NCBI GenBank assembly: GCA_046635845.1
Contig: JAQQXN010000002.1
Length of the DNA: 64,000 nucleotides
Reading direction: 5' to 3' (one strand)
Source: UBA168 sp011055275
GTDB lineage: Archaea; Thermoproteota; Thermoprotei_A; Marsarchaeales; UBA168
A program made the translations under genes and the position numbers. The notes below the pieces were generated by a model. The model did no database searches. It saw only the letters and a list, made by a program, of their open reading frames with translations, and was not told the origin of the DNA. Numbering within the stretch: the first letter of the stretch is position 1; every line of letters begins with the position of its first letter. Of the stretch, positions 8,574-16,456 are shown one piece after another.

Positions 8574-8904
8574 GTTCAAGGTCAACATATCCGACGGCAA
8601 GGGAAAAACCACAACGGTAGAGGCAAAAGGACCAGCTGCTAATACGCTTATCGGCATGAAGATTGGAGATGAATTGGCGGGCGACCTCTTTGGGCTTCCA
8701 AAGCAAGTGCTCAAGATAACCGGGGGAAGCGACAAGAGCGGCTTTCCCATGATTCCTTGGCTTCAAGGTGGCGTTAAAAAGCAGATCTACATAAAGAGGA
8801 AGGGTGGAAGGGAAAAGAAGTGGGTCAGGGGCAATACCATAACCGAGGATGTGGTTCAGGTAAACATGGCGGTTGTGGCGGAACAGGAGCCCAAAAAGTC
8901 TTGA
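8566..8904 (+). CDS. rps6e: Ribosomal protein S6e
   Basis: A 112-aa archaeal S6e of the small subunit, lacking the long eukaryotic phospho-tail. Recognised from FKVNISDGKGKTTTVEAKG, then IGMKIGDELAGDLFGLPKQ and ITGGSDKSGFPMIPWLQGGV, the central signature. It starts at TTG 8566, overlapping the end of aIF5B by 8 nt. It is followed directly by aIF2-gamma, a conserved archaeal pairing. The tail (VNMAVVAEQEPKKS) is weakly conserved. Confidence 0.97.
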   Translation: MPEFKVNISDGKGKTTTVEAKGPAANTLIGMKIGDELAGDLFGLPKQVLKITGGSDKSGFPMIPWLQGGVKKQIYIKRKGGREKKWVRGNTITEDVVQVNMAVVAEQEPKKS

Positions 8905-8920
8905 GCGATCGGTGGTAGAG

Positions 8921-10153
8921 TTGAAGAAATCGCTGGTGGAGGCCCCAATTATTAACGTCGGTGTGGTTGGCCACGTCGACCACGGAAAGACTACCCTTGT
9001 TCAAGCGCTTACTGGGGTGTGGACCGGTAAGCACAGCGAGGAGATGAAGAGGGGCATGACCATCAAGCTGGGCTACGCAAATATGAGGATAATGAAGTGC
9101 CCGCATTGCCCGGCTCCCCTCTCTTTTTCCACCAGCGATATCTGTCCTCACTGCGGCTCGAAAACGGAGCTCGTTAGGAAGATCTCCATAATCGACGCGC
9201 CCGGCCATGAGGTATTGATGGCAACTATGCTAAGCGGAGCAGCGGTTATGAACGCGGCTCTGTTGGTTGTTGCGGCAAACGAGGACTGCCCTCAGCCGCA
9301 AACGGTCGAGCACTTTGCGGCCCTTACCATCATGGGCGTAAGGCAGCTGATAGTCGTTCAAACTAAGGTTGATGTTGTAACGGAGGAGCAGGCCTTAAAG
9401 AACTACAATCAGATAAGGGCGTTTCTGAAGGGGAGCTGGGCCGAAAACGCCCCGATCATACCCGTTTCCGCCGTAGATAATCTGAACATAGACGTACTTC
9501 TTGAGGCCATGTACGAGTTGTTTAAGCCCCCTCTTGTAGATGTCGATGCGCCTCCAAAGTTTTACGTTACGAGGTCTTTTGATATAAATAAACCCGGGTC
9601 AGACATATCATCACTTAAGGGGGCAACCGTAGGGGGCTCGCTTGTGAGTGGGAAGCTATCAGTAGGAGATGAGCTTGTGATAATGCCAGGCGTGAAAGAC
9701 AGTAAGGGTAACTACAAACCTTTGGAAACCGTGGCGGTTTCCATGCAGATGGATACCGATGTGAAGGAAGCCATGCCAGGGGGCCTTCTTGCAATATCCA
9801 CCGACTTGGATCCCTCGTACTCGAAGGCCGATAGGTTGGTGGGCCAGGTGGTGTTTAGAAAGGGGCAAGAAGAGAAAGCCGTTACAAAAGCCGTTATGAC
9901 CTTGAAGCTTTTTGAAACGGTTCTGGGTACGAGCGAGCCGCTCAAGGTTACCCCCATAGTTCCCTCAGAGGAAGTGCTGGTTGAGGTTGGGCCTGCGCTG
10001 GTGCTGGCGAACTTTAGGCAGACATCAAAAGGAGCTTATGAAGCGGAGTTCAAGAGGCCGGTTATCCTTGAAAAAGGGCAGACGGTTGCCATAAGCAGGA
10101 GGGTCAAGAACAGGTGGAGGCTCTCAGGATACGGGACGGTGGAACGCTTTTAA
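8921..10153 (+). CDS. eif2g: Translation initiation factor aIF2 subunit gamma
   Basis: GTPase core of aIF2, which carries Met-tRNAi to the 30S subunit. TTG at 8921 is preferred because GGTGG lies 5 nt upstream and the protein then begins MKKSLVEAPIINVGVVGHVD at the usual distance from the P-loop GHVDHGKT; the open frame extends upstream to 8873. The product is 410 aa. The archaeal zinc knuckle CPHCPAPLSF…ICPHCG sits at about residues 60-80, followed by DAPGHEVLMATML (G3) and TKVDVV (G4), then two beta-barrels. It lies between S6e and a PIN protein in the translation operon. Confidence 0.97.
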   Translation: MKKSLVEAPIINVGVVGHVDHGKTTLVQALTGVWTGKHSEEMKRGMTIKLGYANMRIMKCPHCPAPLSFSTSDICPHCGSKTELVRKISIIDAPGHEVLMATMLSGAAVMNAALLVVAANEDCPQPQTVEHFAALTIMGVRQLIVVQTKVDVVTEEQALKNYNQIRAFLKGSWAENAPIIPVSAVDNLNIDVLLEAMYELFKPPLVDVDAPPKFYVTRSFDINKPGSDISSLKGATVGGSLVSGKLSVGDELVIMPGVKDSKGNYKPLETVAVSMQMDTDVKEAMPGGLLAISTDLDPSYSKADRLVGQVVFRKGQEEKAVTKAVMTLKLFETVLGTSEPLKVTPIVPSEEVLVEVGPALVLANFRQTSKGAYEAEFKRPVILEKGQTVAISRRVKNRWRLSGYGTVERF

Positions 10154-10527
10154 CGACGAGCAATTCCAAGAAAAGGGTCTTGTTTGACACGAGCTTTCTA
10201 ATAAACTCGCTTGGTATGCGTTCTGACTTGGACTTCATGATCGAGAGCCTCGTGGGTCCTTACAAGGGATACGTTCCCGAACCTGTAATAAGGGAGTTGA
10301 AGAGGTTCCCAAAGGACATTTCCGTACCCGCGCTCCTTCTGGCCTCTAGGTATGCGGTCATCCCGTCTGAGGATGCCTATGCCGATAACTTCATGATAAG
10401 GGAAGCTAGGCTTGGAAAATGGATACTTGCCTCAGATGACCTATCGCTTTCGCGGGCCGTTAGGACATATGGGATTGCAGTCATTTCCCATGCTGGAAGG
10501 AAACTCCGTTATTCGGCACCTATCTGA
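10114..10527 (+). CDS. PIN-domain RNA-binding/nuclease-like protein (Fcf1/VapC-like)
   Basis: PIN domain recognised from VLFDTSFLINSLG (first Asp), a central Glu (VPEPVIRELKRF) and WILASDDLSLSRAVRTYGI (distal acidic residues). A PIN protein in this position after aIF2-gamma is conserved across archaea and is thought to act in rRNA processing. The only upstream start is GTG at 10114, overlapping aIF2-gamma by 40 nt; TTG at 10180 is the alternative but would begin only two residues before the catalytic Asp. The 3' end overlaps the convergent spt4 by 19 nt. A specific rRNA target cannot be assigned. Confidence 0.85.
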   Translation: MEALRIRDGGTLLTTSNSKKRVLFDTSFLINSLGMRSDLDFMIESLVGPYKGYVPEPVIRELKRFPKDISVPALLLASRYAVIPSEDAYADNFMIREARLGKWILASDDLSLSRAVRTYGIAVISHAGRKLRYSAPI

Positions 10528-10721
10528 GATCGTCGTGTTCTGACCTTAAGAGCATAAAGCCCAGCTTTCTTTATGCCAAGCATAGACGCTACCTTTGAGT
10601 TATCTGGGTCAAGTACTGCTACCATCCCATCCCATCTATCCGAGAATTCCCGCCCACCGCAGACCGGGCATATGTTTGTGTCGTCTGGGACAAGGGCCTT
10701 GCACCGAACACACGCCTTCAG
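10509..10721 (-). CDS. spt4: Transcription elongation factor Spt4 (RpoE''), apparent CTG start
   Basis: A 70-aa zinc protein that pairs with Spt5 on RNA polymerase. The frame reads from CTG at 10721: LKACVRCKALVPDDTNICPV, giving the four Cys ligands (CVRC, CPVC), then FSDRWDGMVAVLDPDNSKVA and KKAGLYALKVR, the full Spt4 signature. No ATG, GTG or TTG exists in frame between the upstream in-frame stop and this segment. CTG overlaps the Rpo7 stop (CTGA) and is preceded by GGGTGA about 6 nt upstream, exactly the coupling seen elsewhere with ATGA/GTGA. Convergent overlap of 19 nt with the PIN gene. Confidence 0.88.
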   Translation of the reverse strand: MKACVRCKALVPDDTNICPVCGGREFSDRWDGMVAVLDPDNSKVASMLGIKKAGLYALKVRTRRSQIGAE

Positions 10722-11293
10722 CGTTGCTCACCCTTGGCCTGGACTTGCTGTTTTTCCGCTGCCAGCCACTGTAAGCTGCCGAGGCCGGGCTGCCTCAGCG
10801 TTAGGCTCACCTTAACATCACTTGAGTCGCCCTCGTGCACGCTCGCCGTTATTATCCTTGCCCTTACTAGATCTCCCCTCTCAATGGTCTTCTTGGTGTT
10901 CCTTCCTATGTACTTGCCGCCCCGTGGGTCGAAATCGACGTAATCATCCATGAGCTGGGACTGGTGGGCTACCCCTTCAATCGGACCTATTCTGACGTGT
11001 ATGCCATATTCTTCAACGGCTACTACTTCTCCTTCGACGATTTCTCTTTCCAAGGGGCGGTAGGTTAGGAGAGAAAACGACGCTTCATGATAGGTCACGC
11101 CCTGTCCTATGGGTATCTTTCCCTCTTCGGACGCCTGAACGTCGAGCACCTGCAGCACTATGCCTATGTCCTCGTTTATTACCTTGCCGACGTACTTTTC
11201 CCTGAGGGCCATGGTCACGGCGTCCTCTAGCGGGTTTCCGAAGAGGGTGGCCGGCACTTTTACCAAGTCGCTCACTTTGCAGAGGTAAAACAT
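10718..11293 (-). CDS. rpo7: DNA-directed RNA polymerase subunit Rpo7 (RpoE')
   Basis: Stalk subunit of RNA polymerase that pairs with Rpo4. The 191-aa protein has the N-terminal tip domain (MFYLCKVSDLVKVPATLFGN, then a second segment ending GKVINEDIGIVLQV) and the C-terminal S1/OB domain (LEREIVEGEVVAVEEYGIHV, then GPIEGVAHQSQLMDDYVDFD). Its stop overlaps the spt4 start, so the two are coupled as in most archaea. The tail (EKQQVQAKGEQR) is polar and variable. Confidence 0.96.
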   Translation of the reverse strand: MFYLCKVSDLVKVPATLFGNPLEDAVTMALREKYVGKVINEDIGIVLQVLDVQASEEGKIPIGQGVTYHEASFSLLTYRPLEREIVEGEVVAVEEYGIHVRIGPIEGVAHQSQLMDDYVDFDPRGGKYIGRNTKKTIERGDLVRARIITASVHEGDSSDVKVSLTLRQPGLGSLQWLAAEKQQVQAKGEQR

Positions 11294-11314
11294 AGACTAA
11301 ACACGCCCTACTTT

Positions 11315-11941
11315 TTATCGCTTTTGTTGCAAAGATGCCCGTACCTGTTGGTTTGGATCGCCCTTATCGCAGAAAACGATAAGCCCATATTGCAATAGGG
11401 ATGAATGAGCGGGTCGCTTTCTGCGTACCATGGGATCGGTGAACACGTCGTACTCATCCGTGCTCGTGGATGAGAACTCGGAAATTACGGCTCCCTCATC
11501 ACCTGCCTGAAACCAGTGCTTGGTGTTGGGGGGTATTGTGTACTGCTGGGCGGGGAGAAGTACTATTTGATGCTTTGCGGTATAGTATTCTGGTCTCAAG
11601 GGAGGTCTTACGTCAGGTTGCTTTTCCTCTTCTCCCTCTACGAAAAGGTAAACCTTTCCCCAGCGGCATCTGAACGTCTCCTGCTTTCCTTGCCTGCCGT
11701 CTACCGGAGGATGCCTATGTTCTGGGCACGTTTGCCCTGGTAACATTATCAGCTCTTTTGCACAGTACCTATCATTGTTTACATATACAATCAGCTGCAA
11801 GCCTACCTGCTCCAAGTGGCCAAGCCCGAAATCAGCAACCTCCATGTTATTGATTTCTTCATTGGTTACAGCTATGCATGCCTTCTTCAATATGGCGAGG
11901 GCTTTTTCCTTCGCTTTCAAGCGCGTTGCGTCGTTATTCAT
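11315..11941 (-). CDS. D-lyxose isomerase-like cupin
   Basis: A 208-aa single-domain cupin of the D-lyxose ketol-isomerase family, which interconverts D-lyxose/D-xylulose or D-mannose/D-fructose. Metal ligands are visible in GQTCPEHRHPP (two His), KQETFRCRWGKVYL (Glu) and IPPNTKHWFQAGDEGAVISE (His). It stands alone, 21 nt downstream (in its own direction) of nothing co-oriented and immediately upstream of the rpo7-spt4 pair, so transcription may continue into rpo7. The physiological sugar is not evident, and the family assignment rests on motif memory rather than a search. Confidence 0.8.
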   Translation of the reverse strand: MNNDATRLKAKEKALAILKKACIAVTNEEINNMEVADFGLGHLEQVGLQLIVYVNNDRYCAKELIMLPGQTCPEHRHPPVDGRQGKQETFRCRWGKVYLFVEGEEEKQPDVRPPLRPEYYTAKHQIVLLPAQQYTIPPNTKHWFQAGDEGAVISEFSSTSTDEYDVFTDPMVRRKRPAHSSLLQYGLIVFCDKGDPNQQVRASLQQKR

Positions 11942-12008
11942 AAGTAATATTCGCTATAACGTAAAAGGCATTTGGGCATGAACTTTACTTAGATGGGGCC
12001 GGGGAAGT

Positions 12009-12040
12009 GGAAGCTCCGTCCGTTAGGGCGGGCCAGCCCG
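12009..12040 (+). repeat. Isolated IS200/IS605-type hairpin remnant
   Basis: GAAGCTCCGTCCGTTAGGGCGG contains a CCGTCC/GGGCGG stem with a GTTA loop. It resembles the hairpin found at 36928, 46860 and 62944 (GAAAGCT then stem). No transposase-like reading frame surrounds it. Confidence 0.35.
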
Positions 12041-12075
12041 TTATGGCGGCCGAGCTCTCTTTGTTGTGATTCACC

Positions 12076-12083
12076 TTTATAAG
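12076..12083 (+). promoter_or_regulatory. TATA box deciding the start of the dephospho-CoA kinase gene
   Basis: TTTATAAG is centred about 23 nt upstream of ATG 12102. Because the box lies inside the longer open frame that begins at 12066, the downstream ATG is the likely start. Confidence 0.6.
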
Positions 12084-12101
12084 TCATGGCATGGGAAAGT
12101 T

Positions 12102-12635
12102 ATGGGCTTAGTGTACTTGCCACTTCCTCAAGACATGGAACTCATGCGTAGGCCCTTTGGCGAGCTTTACGAAGGAAGCAAACTGGAAGACCTCCCCGAT
12201 CGCTTGAGGAAGAGGGTGAGAGAGACCGTTCTCTGCAGCGTGGGAGATGTGGTTACCCGTTATCTACTGAAGAACGGCCTTTTCCCAAACGTGGCTGTGA
12301 CCGACGGCAAGACGCTCCGGGGTAATGCGGGGCTAAGTAAAGCGGAAAGCGGTTATGAGGTCATCCAGGTGCATAATCCTCCTGGAACCGTTTCAGCCGA
12401 ATCCCTTTCGGTTATTACCGCTATGTCGCAGAAGATAAATCCCTCGTGCAGGTTCTGGATAATGGTGGATGGTGAAGAAGACCTTTTAGCACTTCCCATA
12501 ATAGCTCTTTTCCCTCCGTCAACCATAACGCTTTACGGGCAGCCAAAGAGAGGCGTCGTTTTGGTCACGGGTAACGCTAAAAAGGAAGAGGCGTTAAAGA
12601 TATTGGAGAGGATGCAGGTCGCCAGAAGAGATTAG
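12102..12635 (+). CDS. GTP-dependent dephospho-CoA kinase (DUF359)
   Basis: Final enzyme of archaeal CoA synthesis, phosphorylating dephospho-CoA with GTP. The 177-aa protein shows the family's ordered motifs: LMRRPFGELYEG, SVGDVVTRYLLKNGLFPNVA, VTDGKTLRG, HNPPGTVS, VDGEEDLLALPII and LYGQPKRGVVLV. ATG 12102 is chosen by the TATA box 23 nt upstream; the open frame extends to GTG 12066. It is followed one nucleotide later by rps24e and then rps27ae, a conserved archaeal order linking it to Spt4/Rpo7. Confidence 0.9.
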   Translation: MGLVYLPLPQDMELMRRPFGELYEGSKLEDLPDRLRKRVRETVLCSVGDVVTRYLLKNGLFPNVAVTDGKTLRGNAGLSKAESGYEVIQVHNPPGTVSAESLSVITAMSQKINPSCRFWIMVDGEEDLLALPIIALFPPSTITLYGQPKRGVVLVTGNAKKEEALKILERMQVARRD

Positions 12636-12636
12636 C

Positions 12637-12954
12637 TTGATTAGGGATTTTAGGAACAACCTCCTAGGTAGAAGAGAAGTGACCCTGACGTTTTCCACGC
12701 AGGGCCCCACTCCGAGCAGAAAACAGGTACTGTCTTTGATAGCTTCTGCTTTACACGCGCCAGAGGATAGGATCGTGATAAAGGAGATAAAGCAGGAGTA
12801 CGGCGAAACGGTCGTCGTGGTAACCGCAAACGTTTACGACGACGCCGCGACTCTAAAGCGCGTCGAGTATCAGCACTACCTCAAGAGGCTTGAAGGTAAA
12901 AAAGAGGGGCAACAGGTCCCAGCAGGGCAGGCTCCGGCTCAGGAGGCGAAGTGA
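12637..12954 (+). CDS. rps24e: Ribosomal protein S24e
   Basis: A 105-aa small-subunit protein. The N-terminus DFRNNLLGRREVTLTFSTQG and ALHAPEDRIVIKEIKQEYG are characteristic, followed by VYDDAATLKRVEYQHYLKRL. It starts at TTG 12637. The C-terminal tail after residue 90 is low complexity (Gln/Ala/Pro). It is coupled to rps27ae, whose TTG start sits two nucleotides beyond the stop codon. Confidence 0.96.
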   Translation: MIRDFRNNLLGRREVTLTFSTQGPTPSRKQVLSLIASALHAPEDRIVIKEIKQEYGETVVVVTANVYDDAATLKRVEYQHYLKRLEGKKEGQQVPAGQAPAQEAK

Positions 12955-12955
12955 G

Positions 12956-13123
12956 TTGTCAGAAGTTCACAAGCTTTACGATTATTCTTATGAGACGGGA
13001 ACCATAACACTTAAGAACAGGAAGTGCCCGCGTTGCGGATCTGTTATGGCCAAACACACGGTAGGAGGTGCGAGGTGGAGCTGCGGAAAGTGCGGCTATA
13101 CGGAGTACGTAAAGGGATCCTGA
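12956..13123 (+). CDS. rps27ae: Ribosomal protein S27ae
   Basis: A short zinc-ribbon protein (55 aa), the archaeal counterpart of the eukaryotic ubiquitin-fusion partner. Ligands are CPRCG and CGKCGY; KHTVGGARWSCGKCGYTEYV is the family core. I use TTG 12956 because GGAGG lies about 10 nt upstream and the next frame upstream is the S24e tail. It is followed one nucleotide later by kae1. Confidence 0.95.
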   Translation: MSEVHKLYDYSYETGTITLKNRKCPRCGSVMAKHTVGGARWSCGKCGYTEYVKGS

Positions 13124-13124
13124 T

Positions 13125-14144
13125 TTGAGGTATTGGGTAGGGATTGAGAGCACCGCCCACACGTTCGGAGTTTCCATAGTTTCTGAGGAAGGGATGATAT
13201 TAGCCGACGAAAGGGACGTGTACGTTCCGCCTGCTGGAGGGCTGCAGCCCAGGGAAGTTGCCAGGCATCACACGAACGTTGCGCCCGACGTGATAAAGAA
13301 GGCGTTTACCAAGGCTGGAATAGGTCCCTCTGATGTGACCGGGATAGGAATTTCTTACGGTCCCGGGCTTGGGCCTTGCCTTCGCGTGGGGGTGTCTGTT
13401 GCGAGGGCTCTCTCGTCCTATTACGGTTGGAGGCTTTTCGGCGTTAATCACACCGTTGGCCACGTTGAGATCTCAAGGCTTTTAAGCGGCTTCTCGGACC
13501 CATTGGCCGTTTACGTGTCAGGCGGAAATACCAATATCGTTGCCTGGAAAGACGGTCGGTACAGGATATTTGGAGAAACTCTTGACATAGCGGTGGGCAA
13601 CCTACTTGACTCGTTTGCCCGTGAAGTGGGGCTGCAGCATCCGGGCGGGCCGAAGATCGAAAAGCTCGCGCTTGAAGGTGAGAAGCTTGGCCTAATAGAA
13701 CTGCCCTACTCAGTAAAGGGGCAGGATGTATCGTTTTCTGGTCTTTTGACCGCGGCCATAAGGGTTTACAAGTCAGGGGAAAAGCTCGAAAGGGTAGCTT
13801 ACTCTCTTCAGGAAACGGCTTTCGCCATGCTCGCGGAAGCGGCCGAGCGCGCTCTGGTGCACACGCGCAAAGATTCTGTTATCTCCGCGGGAGGAGTTGC
13901 AGCTAACTCGAGGCTAAATCAGATGCTTTCTCTTGTGGCTAAGGATCATGGCGTTCCATTCTTTGCCACTCCCATAAGGATGGCAGGCGATAACGGGGCT
14001 ATGATTGCCGCTGTAGCCATGGAAATGGACATGGGAGGAGTTAGCCCAGAAGATCCGTCAAAGCTTTTGCCCACGCCGAAGTTGAGGATGAGTGATACTG
14101 ACGTGTATTGGAGGGTCACGGGGCTAAAGCTGAAGGTGAAATAA
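13125..14144 (+). CDS. kae1: tRNA N6-adenosine threonylcarbamoyltransferase Kae1
   Basis: Catalytic subunit of KEOPS, transferring threonylcarbamoyl-AMP to A37 of ANN-decoding tRNAs. At 339 aa it has the ASKHA fold: GIESTAHTFGVSIV (phosphate 1), the metal-binding NHTVGHVEISR (two His near residue 110), YVSGGNTNIV (phosphate 2) and ISAGGVAANSRL (adenosine site). It starts at TTG 13125. It is immediately followed by Bud32, its kinase partner; in many archaea the two are fused, but here they are separate genes 2 nt apart. Confidence 0.97.
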   Translation: MRYWVGIESTAHTFGVSIVSEEGMILADERDVYVPPAGGLQPREVARHHTNVAPDVIKKAFTKAGIGPSDVTGIGISYGPGLGPCLRVGVSVARALSSYYGWRLFGVNHTVGHVEISRLLSGFSDPLAVYVSGGNTNIVAWKDGRYRIFGETLDIAVGNLLDSFAREVGLQHPGGPKIEKLALEGEKLGLIELPYSVKGQDVSFSGLLTAAIRVYKSGEKLERVAYSLQETAFAMLAEAAERALVHTRKDSVISAGGVAANSRLNQMLSLVAKDHGVPFFATPIRMAGDNGAMIAAVAMEMDMGGVSPEDPSKLLPTPKLRMSDTDVYWRVTGLKLKVK

Positions 14145-14146
14145 CG

Positions 14147-14800
14147 ATGGCTGTCTTGGACTTTTTCGTTGAGGGGTCTCTTGTGGCTAAGGGGGCAGAG
14201 GCCGAGCTTTGGTCTGCTACCATGCTTGGCATGCCGGTGCTCATAAAGAGGAGAACAAGCAAGGCGTACAGGGACCCAGCTCTCGACTTCAAGCTTAGGG
14301 TAAACAGGACCTTTGAGGAAGGAAGGCTCATATCTAAGGCTTACATAGCAGGTGTCAGCGTTCCAGCTCCGCTTTTCATTGATCCCATAAATTTCATGAT
14401 CGTTGAAAGTTACGTTAAGGGAGAACTTTTGAGAGATGTCGTGGAGCGTAAGGGGCTCATGCACAGCGTTGGCGTTGAAGTTGCCAAGATGCATGGTGCT
14501 GGAATAGTCCATGGCGACCTAACTACGTCGAACGTGTTGATAACTTCCGGGGATAAACCCGTCATTATAGACTTTGGCCTAGGGGCTTTTAGCTACGACG
14601 TTGAGGACTTGGGCGTCGACGTGCTATTGATGAAGAAATCGTTGGAGGCGAACGTACCGGCTAAGGCCATAGCCCTTTACGACGAGTTCATGGAAGGGTA
14701 CAGAGAGGTGGCAGGCGCGGCTTCAGAAGAGGTCTACAAGAGGGCCGAGGAAATAGAGAGAAGAGGGAGGTATTTCCAAGAGAGGGCAATTGACCGATGA
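14147..14800 (+). CDS. bud32: KEOPS complex kinase/ATPase Bud32
   Basis: Small atypical RIO-like kinase that regulates Kae1 (217 aa). Motifs: GAEAELWSATMLGMPVLIKR (nucleotide loop and Lys), VHGDLTTSNVLI (catalytic loop, about residue 122) and IIDFGLGAFSYDVEDLGVDV (metal Asp). ATG 14147 is preceded by AAGGTGA; the open frame runs upstream to 14108 inside kae1. The stop overlaps the next gene (ATGA). Confidence 0.95.
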   Translation: MAVLDFFVEGSLVAKGAEAELWSATMLGMPVLIKRRTSKAYRDPALDFKLRVNRTFEEGRLISKAYIAGVSVPAPLFIDPINFMIVESYVKGELLRDVVERKGLMHSVGVEVAKMHGAGIVHGDLTTSNVLITSGDKPVIIDFGLGAFSYDVEDLGVDVLLMKKSLEANVPAKAIALYDEFMEGYREVAGAASEEVYKRAEEIERRGRYFQERAIDR

Positions 14801-15357
14801 GGGTTTTGCTGGTAACGGGGAACCAATCGAAGGTGGCTGAGGTCAGAGATGCGCTTGAGCCCTACGGAGTGAACGTGGAGAAGGCTGACTTGCGTAAATT
14901 TGAAGTTCAGGGGGAAATAGAAGAGGTTTCTATGTTGGCGGCTCGCCTGGCCGCGATGGAGGCCTTAGAACCAGTCGTAGTTGATGACTCTGGGTTATAC
15001 GTGGAAGCCCTGAAAGGTTTTCCGGGTCCCTATTCTTCTTACGTTTACTCCACTATAGGTAATGAGGGCCTCCTTTCGTTGCTTAACCACGATGACAACA
15101 GGGCTGCGGCGTTCAGGTGCGCCGTGAGCTACGTAGATCCAATCAACAGGGTGGAAAGGACTTTCTTAGGAGAGGTTATGGGTTACATAAGGCGCGAACC
15201 AGGTAAACCAGGTGGATTTGGTTTCGATCCCATATTTTCCCCCTTCGGTCCGAACGGCGTGCCCCTCTCCGAGATGTCCATCGAAGAAAAAAACGCTATA
15301 TCGCACAGGGGCAAGGCGTTCAGAAAGCTTGGGGAATACCTTGCGGCAAGGCAGTAA
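14797..15357 (+). CDS. rdgB: XTP/dITP pyrophosphatase (RdgB/HAM1 family)
   Basis: Housecleaning enzyme hydrolysing ITP, dITP and XTP to monophosphates. The 186-aa protein shows LVTGNQSKVAEVRDAL at the N-terminus, VVDDSGLYVEALKGFPGPYS (catalytic Asp), and the C-terminal GGFGFDPIFSP, EKNAISHRGKAF. The start codon overlaps the bud32 stop (ATGA). Kae1-Bud32-RdgB clustering is conserved in several archaea. Confidence 0.95.
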   Translation: MRVLLVTGNQSKVAEVRDALEPYGVNVEKADLRKFEVQGEIEEVSMLAARLAAMEALEPVVVDDSGLYVEALKGFPGPYSSYVYSTIGNEGLLSLLNHDDNRAAAFRCAVSYVDPINRVERTFLGEVMGYIRREPGKPGGFGFDPIFSPFGPNGVPLSEMSIEEKNAISHRGKAFRKLGEYLAARQ

Positions 15358-15381
15358 GGTCTACCTGTGGGGTGGCCTTGG

Positions 15382-16404
15382 ATGTCGAGCGGGGAGAAGA
15401 TGATTGAGCTGGATGGCAGCCTCGGAGAGGGAGGAGGACAAATGCTGAGGACAGCGCTCGGCCTTTCGGCCGTCCTCGGAAAGCCTTTTTTTATGAAACA
15501 CATAAGAGCTGGGCGCGCTAGAGCAGGCCTTCAGAATCAGCACCTCAAGGTAGTTGAGCTCATGCAAAAGCTTACTGATGCTAAGGTCGCTGGGAATGTC
15601 ATAGGTTCCATGGAACTGACTTTTGTTCCATCAAGAAGGCCGCAGGGCTCGATTGCATTGGATACCGGTACAGCTGCGAGCCTAACGCTAATGATACAGC
15701 CGCTCTTAATAGCAACGTTGGCAGGCGGTGACTTGGCGATAGACCTCAAAGGAGGAACAGATGTGCCCATGGCTCCTACCTGCGATTACGCCAAAGCCGT
15801 TGAACTTGGAATTTTGGGCAAGTTTGGCCTCGTGGCATCGCTGGACATAGTTCGTAGGGGCTACTATCCAAGAGGCGGTGGGAGGTTACGCTTTTGGGCA
15901 AGGGGCTGGTCTCCACCTCCTATAAACGTGCGCAGGGCCCAGGAGATAAGGGAAGCGCGCGTAATCGCGGTTGCCTGTTCTTTGCCAAGACGTGTTGCTG
16001 AAAGGGAGGTGAACAGCGCTGCCCAAGTCATCGCAAGCGAGCTTGGCATCAATCCCGAGATCTCCATATCGCTGTGTTCTGATAGCGTGGGCACGACCGT
16101 TTTGGCGCTTGCTGATGCGGGGACGTCTTTTCTTGGCAGCGATTCCCTTGGCGAAAGGGGAAAACCAGCCGAAATAGTAGGTAAAGAGGCGGCGATGTCG
16201 CTAATCGCCGAAGTAAAGAGCGGGGCATCCGTTGACGTTCACATGGGTGACATGCTTTTGCCCTTTATTGCGCTTTCCGGTGGCTCCTTTACTGTGCGCG
16301 AGCAAACGCCTCATATGATTAGCAATGCTTACGTGATCAGACAGTTCACTGGGCGCGAGGTCAAGTTCGAAAGAGAGGGATCTCTTTGGAGAGTTTCAGC
16401 TTGA
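15382..16404 (+). CDS. rtcA: RNA 3'-terminal phosphate cyclase
   Basis: Converts RNA 3'-phosphate to 2',3'-cyclic phosphate through an adenylated histidine. Family hallmarks are IELDGSLGEGGGQMLRTALG at the start, GGTDVPMAPTCDY mid-protein, RGYYPRGGGRLRFWARGW, and the active-site region TPHMISNAYVIRQF near the C-terminus. ATG 15382 is chosen because GGTGG lies 6 nt upstream; ATG 15400 and the frame start at 15367 are alternatives. It may act with the RNA-splicing machinery implied by the introns in this window, but that is only inference. Confidence 0.94.
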   Translation: MSSGEKMIELDGSLGEGGGQMLRTALGLSAVLGKPFFMKHIRAGRARAGLQNQHLKVVELMQKLTDAKVAGNVIGSMELTFVPSRRPQGSIALDTGTAASLTLMIQPLLIATLAGGDLAIDLKGGTDVPMAPTCDYAKAVELGILGKFGLVASLDIVRRGYYPRGGGRLRFWARGWSPPPINVRRAQEIREARVIAVACSLPRRVAEREVNSAAQVIASELGINPEISISLCSDSVGTTVLALADAGTSFLGSDSLGERGKPAEIVGKEAAMSLIAEVKSGASVDVHMGDMLLPFIALSGGSFTVREQTPHMISNAYVIRQFTGREVKFEREGSLWRVSA

Positions 16405-16429
16405 GATTCAGGGCGTTAGGAATGGTAAC

Positions 16430-16438
16430 GCATATAAC
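16430..16438 (+). promoter_or_regulatory. TATA box of purA
   Basis: GCATATAAC is centred about 23 nt upstream of the GTG start at 16457, which indicates a leaderless message. Confidence 0.6.
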
Positions 16439-16456
16439 CCTTGACTTAAGGGTATC

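Noticed and set aside
10573..10815. 80-codon plus-strand ORF
   Set aside because: It is antisense to spt4 and the end of rpo7, which have clear family motifs on the minus strand.
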